Source: Atkinsonella hypoxylon | Lineage: Eukaryota > Ascomycota > Sordariomycetes > Hypocreales > Clavicipitaceae | DNA length: 64,000 nt | Assembly (NCBI GenBank): GCA_000729835.1 | Contig: JFHB01000063.1 | Coordinates: 62,001-126,000 of the forward strand | Reading direction: 5' to 3' | Shown: positions 49,537-60,599 of the stretch, piece by piece | How positions within the stretch are numbered: the first letter of the stretch is position 1 | How the letters are laid out: each line of letters opens with the position of its first letter | Program-made: the position numbers and the translations under genes | The notes under the pieces: generated by a model | The model's database searches: none | Told to the model about the DNA's origin: nothing | Seen by the model: the letters and a program-made list of their open reading frames with translations, nothing else

Positions 49537-50446
49537 ATTTCAGGTTGCGCTTTGGGAGGCGGCGACTATAGACCGGAGGAGAGGCAAGCTTCGTTGAGAC
49601 TGAAGGGTGGTCCGTGATGTAGCAAAAGGTCGGGTGAGTAGTATCATGTTCTTGCGAACTAACAACCTGATCATGACGCAAAGTCGAACTTGCCAGCTTT
49701 ACAAGTGCAGCAGGGTGGGTAGGTAGGCTGAGGAGTCTGAGGAGTCTGAGGAGTCTGAGGAGTCTGGTAGGAAAAGCATCTGGGACGAGCGCCAGCGCAA
49801 ACCGTGAAATTTTGACGTGGGGCAGCTCTGGCGTAGCGGGCCAAGGATAAAGTCGAGCACGAGACCAAATGACGTTTTATGGCGGAAATGGTTTCCCTAC
49901 GGGATACATGGATTTCAATTATTTTACTGCCTCCTGGAATTTATTCTCGAGCAAGGAAGGCCATTGGAAGTGACTGTATTGCCTTCATATTAGGATAGCC
50001 AGCTTACAGCCATGCTATGCTGGTGGTATGGGGGGTCTTGTCCTAGATGATTGTGCTGTTTTTATTGTAAAACCTAATGCCACATGATTCTGTAAAAGTC
50101 ATAAATCTAATACGGTACATGTACCATCAATTCGCAACGAGCATTCTGGTGATAGAGTCGCTCTCATCCCACTTTCAACGCCGTCGGCCAGAGTCAGAAA
50201 AGTAATAACGGGGAAAGAAGAGCTTTCCAAATGCTGTCTCTCTGTAGGGAAACAGGAAGAATAAGTCTGTCGAACAATCCATCCATATTTGCGAGCCGAA
50301 CCAATGAAACTCACTTTCCAATCACTGGGTCGTCCAAGCCCATAACAAGTACGAAGACGACTCTTTACTCATCCTGCCTAGCCCATTTCTACTAAAAACA
50401 AAATAAAATACCCATTAACATTTTCCTCTTCATAAGCGACACGCAA
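49537..50446. other. Intergenic region between PBY1 start and unknown gene stop
   Basis: 910 bp. It contains four tandem copies of the 9-bp unit CTGAGGAGT at about 49,727-49,765. No gene was seen. Confidence 0.55.
49727..49765 (+). repeat. CTGAGGAGT tandem repeat
   Basis: Four consecutive 9-bp units upstream of PBY1. Confidence 0.85.
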
Positions 50447-51801
50447 TCAAGCTCGAGTTCGTTTTGTAGTTGACGAAGCTAGGCTCTCTCCAGGTCTTTT
50501 CGCCACCGGTGACTGGCTCTTGTGCTCCTTCGTGCGAGGCCATGAGTCAAATGGACTCTTGCGGCCTGCAACTTTCATGGGCGTTTCGGAGAGTTTGTTT
50601 GTGGATCGAGTGGTACGTCTGGTGTCCGGAGGGGACACAGGTGCGTAACGTGGTGCCTCGGGCGTCCCAGTGGATATCGACTTGTTTTTTCTGGGTGTCT
50701 GTGGTGCATCTTCGGCCATATTCATGTCCTCGATATCCGTCAAAGCCTCTTCGCCATCCTCCTCTTCCGCAGCTTTCTTGGTTGGAAATAACAACCGTGG
50801 TTTGACGGATGCACGAGTGAAGGGTCGTGAAATTTGTGAATTGCCATCCTTGTCGGTGGAACCATTCTGCTCCTCATTCTGATCTTGGTCAGAAAATTTG
50901 CGGAAGAACTTCTTGCCACGACTGTAATATAGTCGCAAAATCGTTAGCATCGAAGGATAGAAATGATCAGAAAGGCGTCAAAGAATGGCATGAATACTTA
51001 CAATACGTAAACCATACCATCATCTCTGCGTGAAGCCTCCTCCACTGACTGCATACCCTCTCCAGGTATGTTAACGACCTTTCTCTTGCTTAACGTTTTG
51101 CTTGACCCAACGGTTGATTTGCCGTAAAATGGATTTGCTTCGCTGTCGTCCTTCTCTGGAACACGATCTTGAGAGTCAGTGAAGATGGAAATGGGCTCTT
51201 CTCCCTCCTCAGTTGTGAAGCTCTCTAACGTGACTCCGGTGTACTTCTTTGATCGCTTCTTTTGAGGCGATGACATAGTGGTTTGTTCGGATGAAAAGAG
51301 GTTTCTAGCGAATGACTGGATGCTGGTAGCAGTCTTTTCATTAGGCGCCTTCCGAGGTGTTTTGGAGGGGGTGGGCAGCATGCCAGCGGCCCGCGAAACC
51401 GACGTGGTTGCGGATCTTTGCTTGTGTTTTTCAGAGTTTAGACCAAGAGCTGTCGCCGCGTTAGCAGCGCCTTCCGCGGTCAATGAGCCCGAAATCTGGC
51501 GTTGGGGCTCAAGAGCAGGCTGTGATCGCTTGCGAGGAGAAGTCATTGGTGATGCAATGGAGTTGTTGCTTTGCAGTGTGGCCTTTTTGGAGGTGTGGGG
51601 AGATCCAAGATGTTGACGGACTGAAGGACTTGGTGATGGTGTTCTGTTGGCAGCACGTTGTGACAATAGCCTTGCAGATTTGCGTGGTGAATAAGGTTCC
51701 CAGTTGTCGTGATAAGCGAAGCGAGGAGCTGGCGGTGTCCGAACATTGGTGGTTGGCGGCGGCGTTTTGCAGGCTGCAGCTTCATTGGCGGAAGCCATCA
51801 T
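50447..51801 (-). CDS. Unrecognised SP/TP-rich, probably nuclear protein
   Basis: Two exons (51801-51002 and 50921-50447) give 424 residues, mostly disordered, very rich in Ser, Thr, Pro and Lys. There are many SP/TP sites (PTPSKTPRK, SPMTSPRKRSQP, APQTPRKNKS), typical cyclin-dependent-kinase targets. Several basic clusters such as SPQKKRSKK and the C-terminal TTKRTRA suggest nuclear location. The one ordered-looking patch is DGMVYVFRGKKFFRKF, made across the exon junction (TT/T), with a second block NPFYGKSTVGSSKTL just before it. I have the impression that the FRGKKFFR patch is conserved in filamentous fungi but cannot name a family. It shares an upstream region with DUO1. Two adjacent ATGs could serve as start (51801 or 51798). 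Confidence 0.75.
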
Positions 51802-52839
51802 TGCGCGAATTGGAGTTTAGGTATTGTCTTTAGAACAAAAACAGGAATATTCGTGTTTGGTGGGGAAACGGATCAACCTCCTCGGGGAGCGATGTAGTAA
51901 TAGAGCACTGTCGAGAGCAAAGAAGTCGGCGCTCCGGTCGACCAATAGCTCGAGAATCGGGGAAACAATGAGCGCAGTGGAATGTCGGCACTGAGCAAAG
52001 ATGAGATGATAATACTGAACAGCAAGTATAACTTAGGACGAATGAGGATATTGCCGGACTCTATGATGATGTGCCCGGTGTTATTCTTCAAACATGGACG
52101 TAAATTAATGTAAGCATGAATGGGAGGAGAAGAGTTCGAGGTTCATGGCAACAGACGGTGATGCAAGACTTTGCAATAAGGCTTAAGCAGGAGGCTGGGG
52201 CGCATAAAGGGCAGGAATGCGTGGGCGGCTGCGGGCACCAGCCCCCTTGCTTTCCCTCGCGGAATAGAGAACCACTGCTTAGTTACTCCGTAGGACTCGT
52301 CTGTTTGCTGTTTGCTGTGCATCAACCCGGAGCCGGGACCCACTTAAATTGCTGTAATGTTTAGGACGCGCTTCCCCTCTAAGACACGAGCGAGATACGC
52401 GTCCATTTCGCGCTGTGACGCCCAATCAGTTATCAGGATGTTTTAGTCAAGCTCATGGCTGTTGATACATTGGACAAAACAAGCTCCGTTACCTCAGCTC
52501 TCTGGCTTTGGCTGCCGGTCTGGGTCTTTACGGCCCCGCGTCGCCCCCATGCAAGTGTCAAGCATTCAATGCGATAGTTACTGTTTGCAGTGTTGTTTAC
52601 TCGTGACTAGCAGACCTCTTCTACTCTTCTACCATTGTTGCCCCTCATTGTCAAGATTGGTCTTCCATTGAGGGCATACTTGGTTCACATTATTCCGTAC
52701 CACCTTTTATCCTCATCAAGCTCCAACTCGAACAAGAAGCACGTATTGTTGTTGAATAAAAGGAACCAACGCCATCCACAAGCATCCATACCTTATCGAC
52801 CGCAACAAGTTTGAACGTCTGACAGGCCGTCTTTCCGAC
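51802..52839. other. Divergent intergenic region (unknown protein / DUO1)
   Basis: 1,038 bp between two divergent starts, with one ACGCGT hexamer at 52,397-52,402 and one TACTCCGTA at 52,284-52,292. No coding sequence was found. Confidence 0.6.
52397..52402 (+). promoter_or_regulatory. ACGCGT (MCB-type) hexamer between unknown protein and DUO1
   Basis: A perfect MCB hexamer in the shared upstream region, about 440 bp before DUO1 and 600 bp before the minus-strand gene. It fits a cell-cycle-regulated pair but a single copy could be chance. Confidence 0.4.
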
Positions 52840-53599
52840 ATGGCGGACGATGCCGAGTACACTGAGTCCGACATTTGGGCCTCGCCGTCGCATGATGCTC
52901 CATTGGCTGCTCGTCCGAAAACACCAAAAACCCCAAAGACTCCCCAAACGCCAACAGAACAAATACCCGAGTCAGAAACTCTGAGCAGGGATGATCTTCT
53001 GCGCAGAGAGTTAGAGGGTGTTAAAAGTGTTAATGAATCCATTGAAAGTCTTCTCGGCACTCTAGACCATGCTGGGGGCAACATGCAGGTATGGAGCACT
53101 GGCTTTTGTGCTCATGAAGATCATCTCGCTAAAGCTTATCATATTGTAGGTTGTCGCAAAAACCGTTGCCAATGCCTCTAGTCTGCTTGGTACTTGGACA
53201 AGAATCCTTTCTCAGACCGAACACAACCAACGACTCATTCTTCACCCCGGCTGGAATGGACTCACTGAGGACCTGGCTGAACAAGAAGCCGAGGCACTGG
53301 AAAAACAGCGAGCTGCCGAGCGCAAAGCTGCCGAAGAGGAACAAAAACGAGAAGAGCAACGCCGACGACTGGAAGAGCAAGAGGCTGCTAGGAGGCTGGC
53401 CCCTTCGTCGAATCGAGGCGCACGAGGCACGAGGGGATTACGGACAGGTCGAGGGCGAATTGCCACCAGGGGCGGTACTACAGTCAGTCGTCTACCCGAA
53501 CCTCCACCAACAAGCTCGTCAAGGAGTCGTGGTACGTCAGGCATTGGGAGGGGTATAGGAACCACACGTACACGAAGCCGCTCGCGTACTGCACGATGA
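52840..53599 (+). CDS. DUO1: DASH complex subunit Duo1
   Basis: Two exons (52840-53088 and 53150-53599) give 232 residues. Duo1 is a subunit of the DASH/Dam1 complex that links kinetochores to microtubule ends. The Duo1 domain spans about 50-125: SRDDLLRRELEGVKSVNES, then VVAKTVANASSLLGTWTRIL and SQTEHNQRLIL. A charged coiled coil (EQEAEALEKQRAAERK...) and an Arg/Gly/Ser-rich basic tail follow. The N-terminus carries repeated TPKTPKTPQTP, potential kinase sites. The size fits filamentous-fungus Duo1. Confidence 0.92.
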
Positions 53600-53710
53600 C
53601 ATTTTCATCAATTCACAATGGCGCACGCCTTGTAGTCAATATCGCCTTCGTCTTTTACGAGTGCACCGTCTTACGATTTGAGATACCCAATGCGAACATG
53701 AGATGATGAT

Positions 53711-55039
53711 TTATTTAGCTTTAAAGAAGTGACTCAGTTTCATCATTCCTTTAGTGTTCACTTTTCTCAGGTCTCTCACGCCGCGACTCTCATTCGCCTT
53801 CCGCTTCTTCTCTTCCTCGAGTTTTAGCTTCTTCTGTTGCTGGATCTCGTCTTGCTGCTCATCCCGCGTTCGCTTTCTCGAGTAATCAGCTACTGAGCTT
53901 GCAGCAAGTGCTTCAGCTCGGATTTCCGCCAACTTCGCTGTGTATGTTTCCAATGGCGTAAAGTCGATGGGGCTCTGTTTCTCCTGCAACAGCTGTGACC
54001 GTAGCTGGTCGGCCGTAGCCAACGGAACATAGCGAGAGCAAATAAAATCAAATGCAACACGTAGTCTTTGTAGTGCAATTACCTCTGAGGATGCTTGAAT
54101 AGGAGCCGAGGCAATCCCTTCTCCTTCCGTTTCTTCGACTAAGGACGTAGTCGCTGTGGAGGGATTCGAAACGAATGAGGAATTTGATTCGGAGGCAGCT
54201 GTGGACTGTGAATTGCTCGAATCTGTGAGAGGAATCGAAACTGAGGACTCGGATTTAGGGGCATCTTCGGTCTTCGACTGAGCTTGGCCAGGCATTACGA
54301 CATCTCTCGATAACAAGACAGGCGCCTCCAGAGCCTTTTGAACAAATTTCTCCTCCATCGTAGGCGGCAGACCTCCCTCACTCATCTGTTTCGCTTTTCC
54401 AATCATCGTGTCAAGAAGCTTTTTCTCGCTCAGCCGAAACATCTTTTCGTCTCCTACATCCACCGTATCGCAAATCGCCTCCATTCTCGATTCAAATAAG
54501 GCCCTCGTTGCATCCCAACGCAGTATCTCGGATAGGTGCGAATCTTCCTCTGGCAGTTTATCAAAGTGGTCGTCGCTACTCAAGAACAACCGCTTCTTCT
54601 CGTCTGGATTCCTGTCAATCTTGCTGTCGACTAATGATGGTAATACCAAAAATAAGGGATCCATCTTCGTCGCGATATATAAATCGGAGTTTGATATTGT
54701 TTCCGTGGGATTACCGTAATCTTTGTCCTCCGCGCATTCACTTGCGCGAGAAACTGGTTCAATTAACCAGCTACTTGGCGCGGATTTTGGCGCGGACACT
54801 TTTGTGAATTCGTGTATCCCAGCTTGGGGACAAACGAGGTAGCGGGATGGGCGGCCATGGCGAGGATGTGGCAGGGTGACGATACGCGCGTCTGACGTTG
54901 CGGCCTTGGGCAAAATGAAGACATGTTGTAAAGCGCCTTGTCTAGATTCGATGGTGTATTTTGAAACTGAGCTGGCGGGACTCTTTTCTCCTGTTGACTT
55001 CTTTGCGCTCGCAGCTTTGGCTGACCTTGTTCGAGGCAT
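53711..55039 (-). CDS. Ribonuclease H2 subunit B (Rnh202/Rnh2B)
   Basis: Single exon of 442 residues. The protein is the scaffold subunit of RNase H2, which removes ribonucleotides and RNA primers from DNA. The N-terminal triple-barrel region contains LPHPRHGRPSRYLVC and the IATKMDPLFLVLPSL motif with nearby DHFDKLP and ILRWD, all characteristic of the B subunit. The C-terminal third is disordered and Lys/Glu-rich, ending MMKLSHFFKAK (432-442). Except for a Met in place of Gln, this fits the PCNA-binding PIP box found at the end of human and yeast B subunits. It is divergent from MCM10 across 718 bp. Confidence 0.92.
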   Translation of the reverse strand: MPRTRSAKAASAKKSTGEKSPASSVSKYTIESRQGALQHVFILPKAATSDARIVTLPHPRHGRPSRYLVCPQAGIHEFTKVSAPKSAPSSWLIEPVSRASECAEDKDYGNPTETISNSDLYIATKMDPLFLVLPSLVDSKIDRNPDEKKRLFLSSDDHFDKLPEEDSHLSEILRWDATRALFESRMEAICDTVDVGDEKMFRLSEKKLLDTMIGKAKQMSEGGLPPTMEEKFVQKALEAPVLLSRDVVMPGQAQSKTEDAPKSESSVSIPLTDSSNSQSTAASESNSSFVSNPSTATTSLVEETEGEGIASAPIQASSEVIALQRLRVAFDFICSRYVPLATADQLRSQLLQEKQSPIDFTPLETYTAKLAEIRAEALAASSVADYSRKRTRDEQQDEIQQQKKLKLEEEKKRKANESRGVRDLRKVNTKGMMKLSHFFKAK

Positions 55040-55757
55040 GGCTATTTCATCACTTGGAGTTTGCGGTGTCGTTGATCTAGGCAGGGTGCGTAGAAGCGTT
55101 CTTGAATCAAGAAAAAAAAAAAATATCCTATAGAAAGTAAAAAATTAAAATTTCAATAAGCCAACAGAAGGTCAGATGGATGAATATTGCACAATTCAGA
55201 AAGGTCCGCGTTAGTTGCAGGGAGTAAGGGAACAAGCAGTGTTCAAGATCTGGCGAATACAATCAACTCAACGCGTGCAACCATGCATGACAGGGGTTCG
55301 AAACGCGTAAAGCGCGTTCTGGTCCCAGCGATCCCGCCCTGGCGTCCTGCATTTGCTTCTTCCAACCATTCTTCCATCCAACCAGAGCCATTCGATGCGC
55401 TACCGAATTTGGTCCGACACATGCTTTCTGCTTCATTCTTATCGCTTACTTTCCGAATACTTTGGCTGGCTGTGAGTCTGCGACCTGGTTCGCTTGGCTT
55501 TGCTCTGATGACATTCGCGCATTGTCTGGAGTACTCTTCGTCGCACACTTGATTTTTCTTCTTTCTGTGGACTTCAAATCCTGGAGTTGCACTCCAACTA
55601 CATGGCTCGGGCTGCTCAACGGCCATAGCCAGTGCCTTGGTTATGCGCCAAAACTGCTTTCGCCTTTCGTTCTGCTAGATTGATTGCCCTTCTTCTTCCA
55701 TTTCCCCCTCCGCGAATACCCAAACCTTCTGCAGTCCCTATAGTTGGATGTTTTATC
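55040..55757. other. Shared upstream region of RNase H2B and MCM10
   Basis: 718 bp between divergent starts, with two ACGCGT hexamers 32 bp apart (55,271 and 55,303). No coding sequence was found. Confidence 0.6.
55271..55308. promoter_or_regulatory. Pair of ACGCGT (MCB-type) hexamers in the RNase H2B/MCM10 promoter
   Basis: Perfect hexamers lie at 55,271-55,276 and 55,303-55,308, about 232 and 450 bp from the two start codons. A pair this close in 718 bp is unlikely by chance (about one expected per 4 kb). MBF control of both replication genes at G1/S is a reasonable inference. Confidence 0.6.
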
Positions 55758-58183
55758 ATGGCTCCAGGTAACGAAGACTCCCATCGCTCCTCCTTAACTG
55801 TGGACACGTAGGTTAACATGGTATGCGTGTGCCAGCTTCTGAACCACAATGGCCACCTCGATCTCCGCATGAGGCTCTGCTTAGCACACCTGGTGGCCGC
55901 CAACGATACCGTGAAATGATTAACCGAACGTCTCCGTCACCGTCACCATCGCCCATGAGGAGTTCTCGAGCTTTGGCGGCAATAACCTCAGCGTCAGATG
56001 CAGGCTTAGGCATTCATCTTCCTGGAGATGAAGACGACGAGGACGATGAAGAGACATTGCAATTGAAACTACAAGAAATCCAAGCACGGTTGAGGCTGAA
56101 GAAGTTGCAAAATGCAAAGGCAAAAGAGAAAGCAAATGCGCAGAGAGAAAGTGAGCCAGAACCACAGCTCGAACCAGTCATGTCCAGTCCAAGTCGTCGA
56201 GCGACTCGAGCGACTCGAGCGCGAACCCCAGATGCCAATGAAAATGTACGACCCGCATCCCAAAATCAGGTTACAGTTCCCGCATCTCCCGTACGAAAAC
56301 TTCAATTCCTACAGCAACAAACCTCCCCTAGCAGGATATATCTAGGAATCGATAAAGGGTTGAAGGCGAAGGACATTTCTTTAAAGCGTGCGCCGAGCCA
56401 CAAGGGTACAGGCTCTGCCACGTCGACACACGGTGGCGGATATTTGAATCGTTCACGTTCGATACATTCCCCAGCACTATCGTCGGATATCCCTCGACCT
56501 CCGACTTTTAACGAGCGATTGGCCTCGGCACGGATACAAGAGGCTGAACGAGCAGAACGCAAAGAGAAGATCCAGAGGCTCCGCACCAATACATTTGGAA
56601 TTGGGAAAGACGAGATGGAACAATACAAAAAAAATGCGATTGAGATTCCAGACGAGCCATTGCAAGCAAGGACATTTACTCGAGATGAAGTCTTATCAAA
56701 GGCGACACCCCCGAACTCGAAATTGCCCCAGAGCAAGACCACCCCCAATCTATCATCGCGATTAGGCGTACAGAGCTCCTATCCATCACCCTCGACTCTG
56801 GAGACAACTGCTACAGAGGACTCATCTGTATCAGACGGCAAGGGCGGAGTGGCATCTTTTGAGGCCTACTCTTGCATGCACTTGTCTAAACGTATTCTTC
56901 CGCATAATGTAGTCGCGCGACACGTATCTGGCAAGCGAGTTATCAATGTCAAAGATCTACTCAGGGAAGTCAAGGCGCCGGATTTTGCACTGCCTGATGT
57001 GGAGCAGGACATTGTTGTGTTTGCGATTGTCGCCCGGAAATCTGAGCCACGAGCGCACAAACCAACGGCAAACCAGAAGCAAGAGGATCGTGGCAAATAT
57101 TTGGTCATGACATTGACGGATCTCGATTTTGAACTGGATCTTTTTCTCTTCAACTCAGGTTTCACACGGTTTTGGAAATTAATAGAAGGGACGGTGGTGG
57201 CCATCCTCAACCCAAATATAATGCCTCCACCACCCGGACGCCAGGATAGCGGAAAGTTCAGTCTAGTCATCAATTCTGACGAGGATATGATTTTAGAAAT
57301 TGGGTCTGCTCGTGACTTGGGGTTCTGTCAATCTGTGAAGAAGGATGGCGAGATCTGTGGGGCATGGGTGAATAAGAAGAAGACACACTTCTGCGAATTT
57401 CATTCTAATGAAGCTGTACGGAAACAGAGATCAACTCGACAAGAGGTCAATTCATTCGGATTCGGAGGCTGGGAAGGACGGGGCAAATACGGCGATGGCA
57501 GTGCCAACAACAAGGACAAAGAGAGAAGGAGCAACAGCAACTATGACTGGGAAACACGCTCGCAGTGGTTCGCAGCTCGGACACACAGTGCTTCGGACTT
57601 GTTAGACGGTAAGGACCGCACTGTTGCAGATAAGAAAGAACGCGCAGAGTTTGTAAAGCGAAACCTGGAGGCAAAGGAAAAAGAGCGCGAGATGATGCAG
57701 AAACTCGGCAAGATTGGCAGCGCCGCAGGGCGGGAATACATGGAGCGAGCAGGTCTCAAAGCAAGTTGTAGTCAAGGTACGATTCATTCAAGTCAAGCCG
57801 ATGGAACGGTGACAGCTTGCCAAGCCGGATCCTCGGGGAACGACTTGTTATCGCTCGGGCTCGGAAGCAAAGACCGAAGTGTTCACCTCAGCCCCGTCAA
57901 GCGAAAAAGACCAGACAGCTCACAAGCCAGTTCGACCGTTGGTAGCACCAAGTCGTCGTCTTCTGTGGCGGGATTCGGCTGGGGGTCAAATCTTCGAGAC
58001 AAATTATCAAAAATGAAGGAAGGTGAAAAGCTGCATAGGGAACAGCCTCCAGTACGTAAAAAGACACGATTTGTCACAGAAAAGGGCATACGGGAAGCGG
58101 GGCGGGAAAGCCTGGGTATGGATTACTCGGGGAGACGGGTCTCTCTGGATGACGATGAGGAGGAGGAGTTGGTCATCATATAA
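55758..58183 (+). CDS. MCM10: Minichromosome maintenance protein Mcm10
   Basis: Replication initiation factor that activates the CMG helicase and stabilises DNA polymerase alpha. The preferred model has a 10-nt first exon (55758-55767) joined to 55836-58183, giving 785 residues starting MAPASEPQWPPRSPHEALL. An alternative ATG at 55823 in the long exon would give a similar protein with a different first few residues. The core shows the OB-fold (FEAYSCMHLSKRILPHNVV through FELDLFLFNSGFTRFWKLIEGTVV) and the Mcm10 zinc ribbon around residues 500-525, with Cys in GFCQSVKKDGEICGAWV and CEFH. An acidic coiled coil (EETLQLKLQEIQARLRLKK) precedes the OB-fold, and the C-terminus is basic then acidic. 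It shares its promoter with RNase H2B. Confidence 0.93.
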
Positions 58184-58627
58184 CTAGTTAGCATGCATTG
58201 TTTGCTGGGGTTTCTACAATATGGCGCACAGGGGTTTTCATATGGACTTGGGAGAGCGCCCGGCAAAGCAGCATTTGCTTCATTGGCATCATCTGGTTCT
58301 GGTGCGGTAGTTCGTACATTGTTGGAATAGCATCTGAAGAATCAAGCTATTGCTCACGATGAGACTTGTAAGCCATGTACATACCCAGTGTCTGGCGACG
58401 CCAACCTTTTTCTCTTCTGACACTTGGCGACACTTTGGTGGTCATTTTAAATGCTTATTAGGGTCCAAAAAATAAAATACTTGAACAGGCCATTCAAGGC
58501 GCGCCTATCACCGTATCTCAAATCACGACATAGTCTCACAGGCTACGGCATACTAGTATGTATGTATTTTTTCAAGGCTCCCTTGCAGCTTTGTTATCCC
58601 TGTGCCGGTCCGAAGGCAACAACTAAC

Positions 58628-58661
58628 TACCTAGGTACCTACCTAGGTAGGTAGGTAGGTT
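58628..58661. repeat. TACCTAGGTA palindrome array with GGTA tandem tail
   Basis: Two perfect 10-bp palindromes at 58,628 and 58,640 are followed by tandem GGTA units. The same palindrome occurs alone at 43,474 and 43,827. Confidence 0.8.
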
Positions 58662-59447
58662 CCGGATCAGCTATTCGACCAATCAGGGCTAAGGGGAGCC
58701 CAAGGCCCTTCAATCTCCACAAGTTGACCGTAGTAGAAGTACCGCTACCTGAAGATATACAAATATCTACTTCCCAATATGTCTCGGACTCCTACTTTCT
58801 AGAGGTACTGCTAAGGTATAAAAAGGAGTGTGGGTCCAACGACCTTTGCTATCGGTTCCACACTGCAAAAGGGATGGATACCTAGTTACCTACTCCGTAG
58901 GTACCTTACTCTGCGCCTCTCCACACGACGTCCTCGGGCCAGTACCCGCACGGCGCAGAGCTTCCTACAACATCAACCATTCCGTTGCATCGCGAGCTTC
59001 ACAACCGGTAATCAAGGACTTAGCTTTAAACGCGAATTTATGATTCATACCAGTTACAGCAGCCGCAAGTACAGCTGATAATACCTACCGGCCAGTTTTC
59101 GAGTCGCTCTATAGCTACAGCGATACATTCACCCCTTTCAACGTTCAATTCTTAAGCATCTCTCTCTTCAGACGATTGCCCTGCATTCAGCGGGTGTCGG
59201 CAGCACAGACCTGATGGGGTTGCGAGACGTGCCACGTGCCCCTTTGCAACTCTGATCGTTTGTCGGTACTCTTAGTTATATCACAGCACAGTTTAACATG
59301 GTAGAGAATGCGCTGCATACAACGACGCTTCTGTAGTCTCACACCTTGCCACTCTTGTAAATGCAGCCTTTATGAGATGCATCCGGTAGCTTGGAAAGAG
59401 GGCCGACCGGTGCTGGCTGGGGTCTGGAGCCTTATTGTTCTTTATTG

Positions 59448-59491
59448 TACTCCGTATTCCGTATTCCGTATTCCGTATTCCGTACGGAGTA
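59448..59491. repeat. TATTCCG tandem array inside a TACTCCGTA inverted repeat
   Basis: TACTCCGTA (59,448-59,456) and its complement TACGGAGTA (59,483-59,491) flank four copies of TATTCCG. The stretch could form a hairpin or cruciform. Confidence 0.85.
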
Positions 59492-60599
59492 AGGAGATAG
59501 TTAGTTCTCGGCACTCTCGGCGCTAGCCGTGCGAGCCGTTGACGAGTCTACACTAATGTGTGATTAGCCTACTAGAACTTAGACTTACTAGGATGTATTC
59601 CGTAGGATTTAGGATTTATGATCTTTTAGTTCATCGGGATGGTTGGAACATACATAGTCATGGCTTTGAACATCTGCCAATGGTCCGCGTTAACACCGAT
59701 CAAACTTGCCCGTACTTTCTTTCCCTACGCGCATGGTTAATACGCCCACGCGTTTGCCTTGCCTACTCCTGTCCAAAGCCGTCCTTTGATGAACTGCAAC
59801 TGCCAGACGGCTGCCTGGATGGCCCTCGATGAGAGGGATTTGCTCCCTGTCAATGTCCCCACGCCTTTGGTTCGTTGCCGCACATACGGAGTACACCCTG
59901 CACAGTAACTATACATGAAACAAACCCGTCCACTCGCAGCCATGGGCCATATAATATATTATAATTATAGGTAACCCCTGAATGATTTTAGAGGAACACA
60001 TGACAGGTCGCTCAAGATTGACGCTTATCACGATTCGCGAAATTACAACTAATCTTGCGGGCAATCAAGCTGTAGCTGTTAGTAGTAAAATCACCTAGAT
60101 TGTACGTCCGTAGGTTAGAAGGATTTTTAATCTAGATTCTTTTCGTATAATGAGTTTCAGCACCGTAATTTCTTGGGATAATTTGTACAGCGACTTCTGA
60201 TTGGTTTAAACGACCCTGTACAGTAGATTTGTGAATCATACGGAATACAGGGGCTGTATTGTATTGTGAGTCGCGCTGCGAGCCCTTTGTTGTTGCGTGC
60301 GTGCGTGTGGGATTTTCCACACGTGTACTCCGTAGAAGGCATGGATCTTTCCGGTTCAGTCCTGAGCAGTCATGACCAGCCTTTTGCCTTTTGCTGGGAA
60401 AGGTATAGTTGAAGGTTTATGTACGCCCTCAATCGGCCTTTACTAAATCCTCTCATCTCTCGCTTGTGGCTGATTTTCTTCTCCGTTTGGGTTGCTTATG
60501 AGTTGATCTTGGTCCTCGAACTGACGAGCGCCTGACACGCGGCGTCTTACTTCGGGCGTGTGCTCGACAAAAGACTTTGACTTGAAGCATGCTATCAAG

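Larger units (their letters stand above)
58184..60599. other. 2.4-kb gene-free region upstream of the tyrosinase
   Basis: No coding sequence. It is dense in short repeated motifs: two TACCTAGGTA palindromes in one array (58,628-58,661) and five copies of TACTCCGTA or its complement between 58,891 and 60,332, two of them forming an inverted repeat around a TATTCCG array. One further ACGCGT is at 59,748. Confidence 0.6.

Noticed and set aside
55297..55312. GGTTCGAAAC resembling a tRNA T-loop upstream of MCM10
   Set aside because: No paired stems around it and no A box; it lies between two MCB hexamers in promoter DNA.
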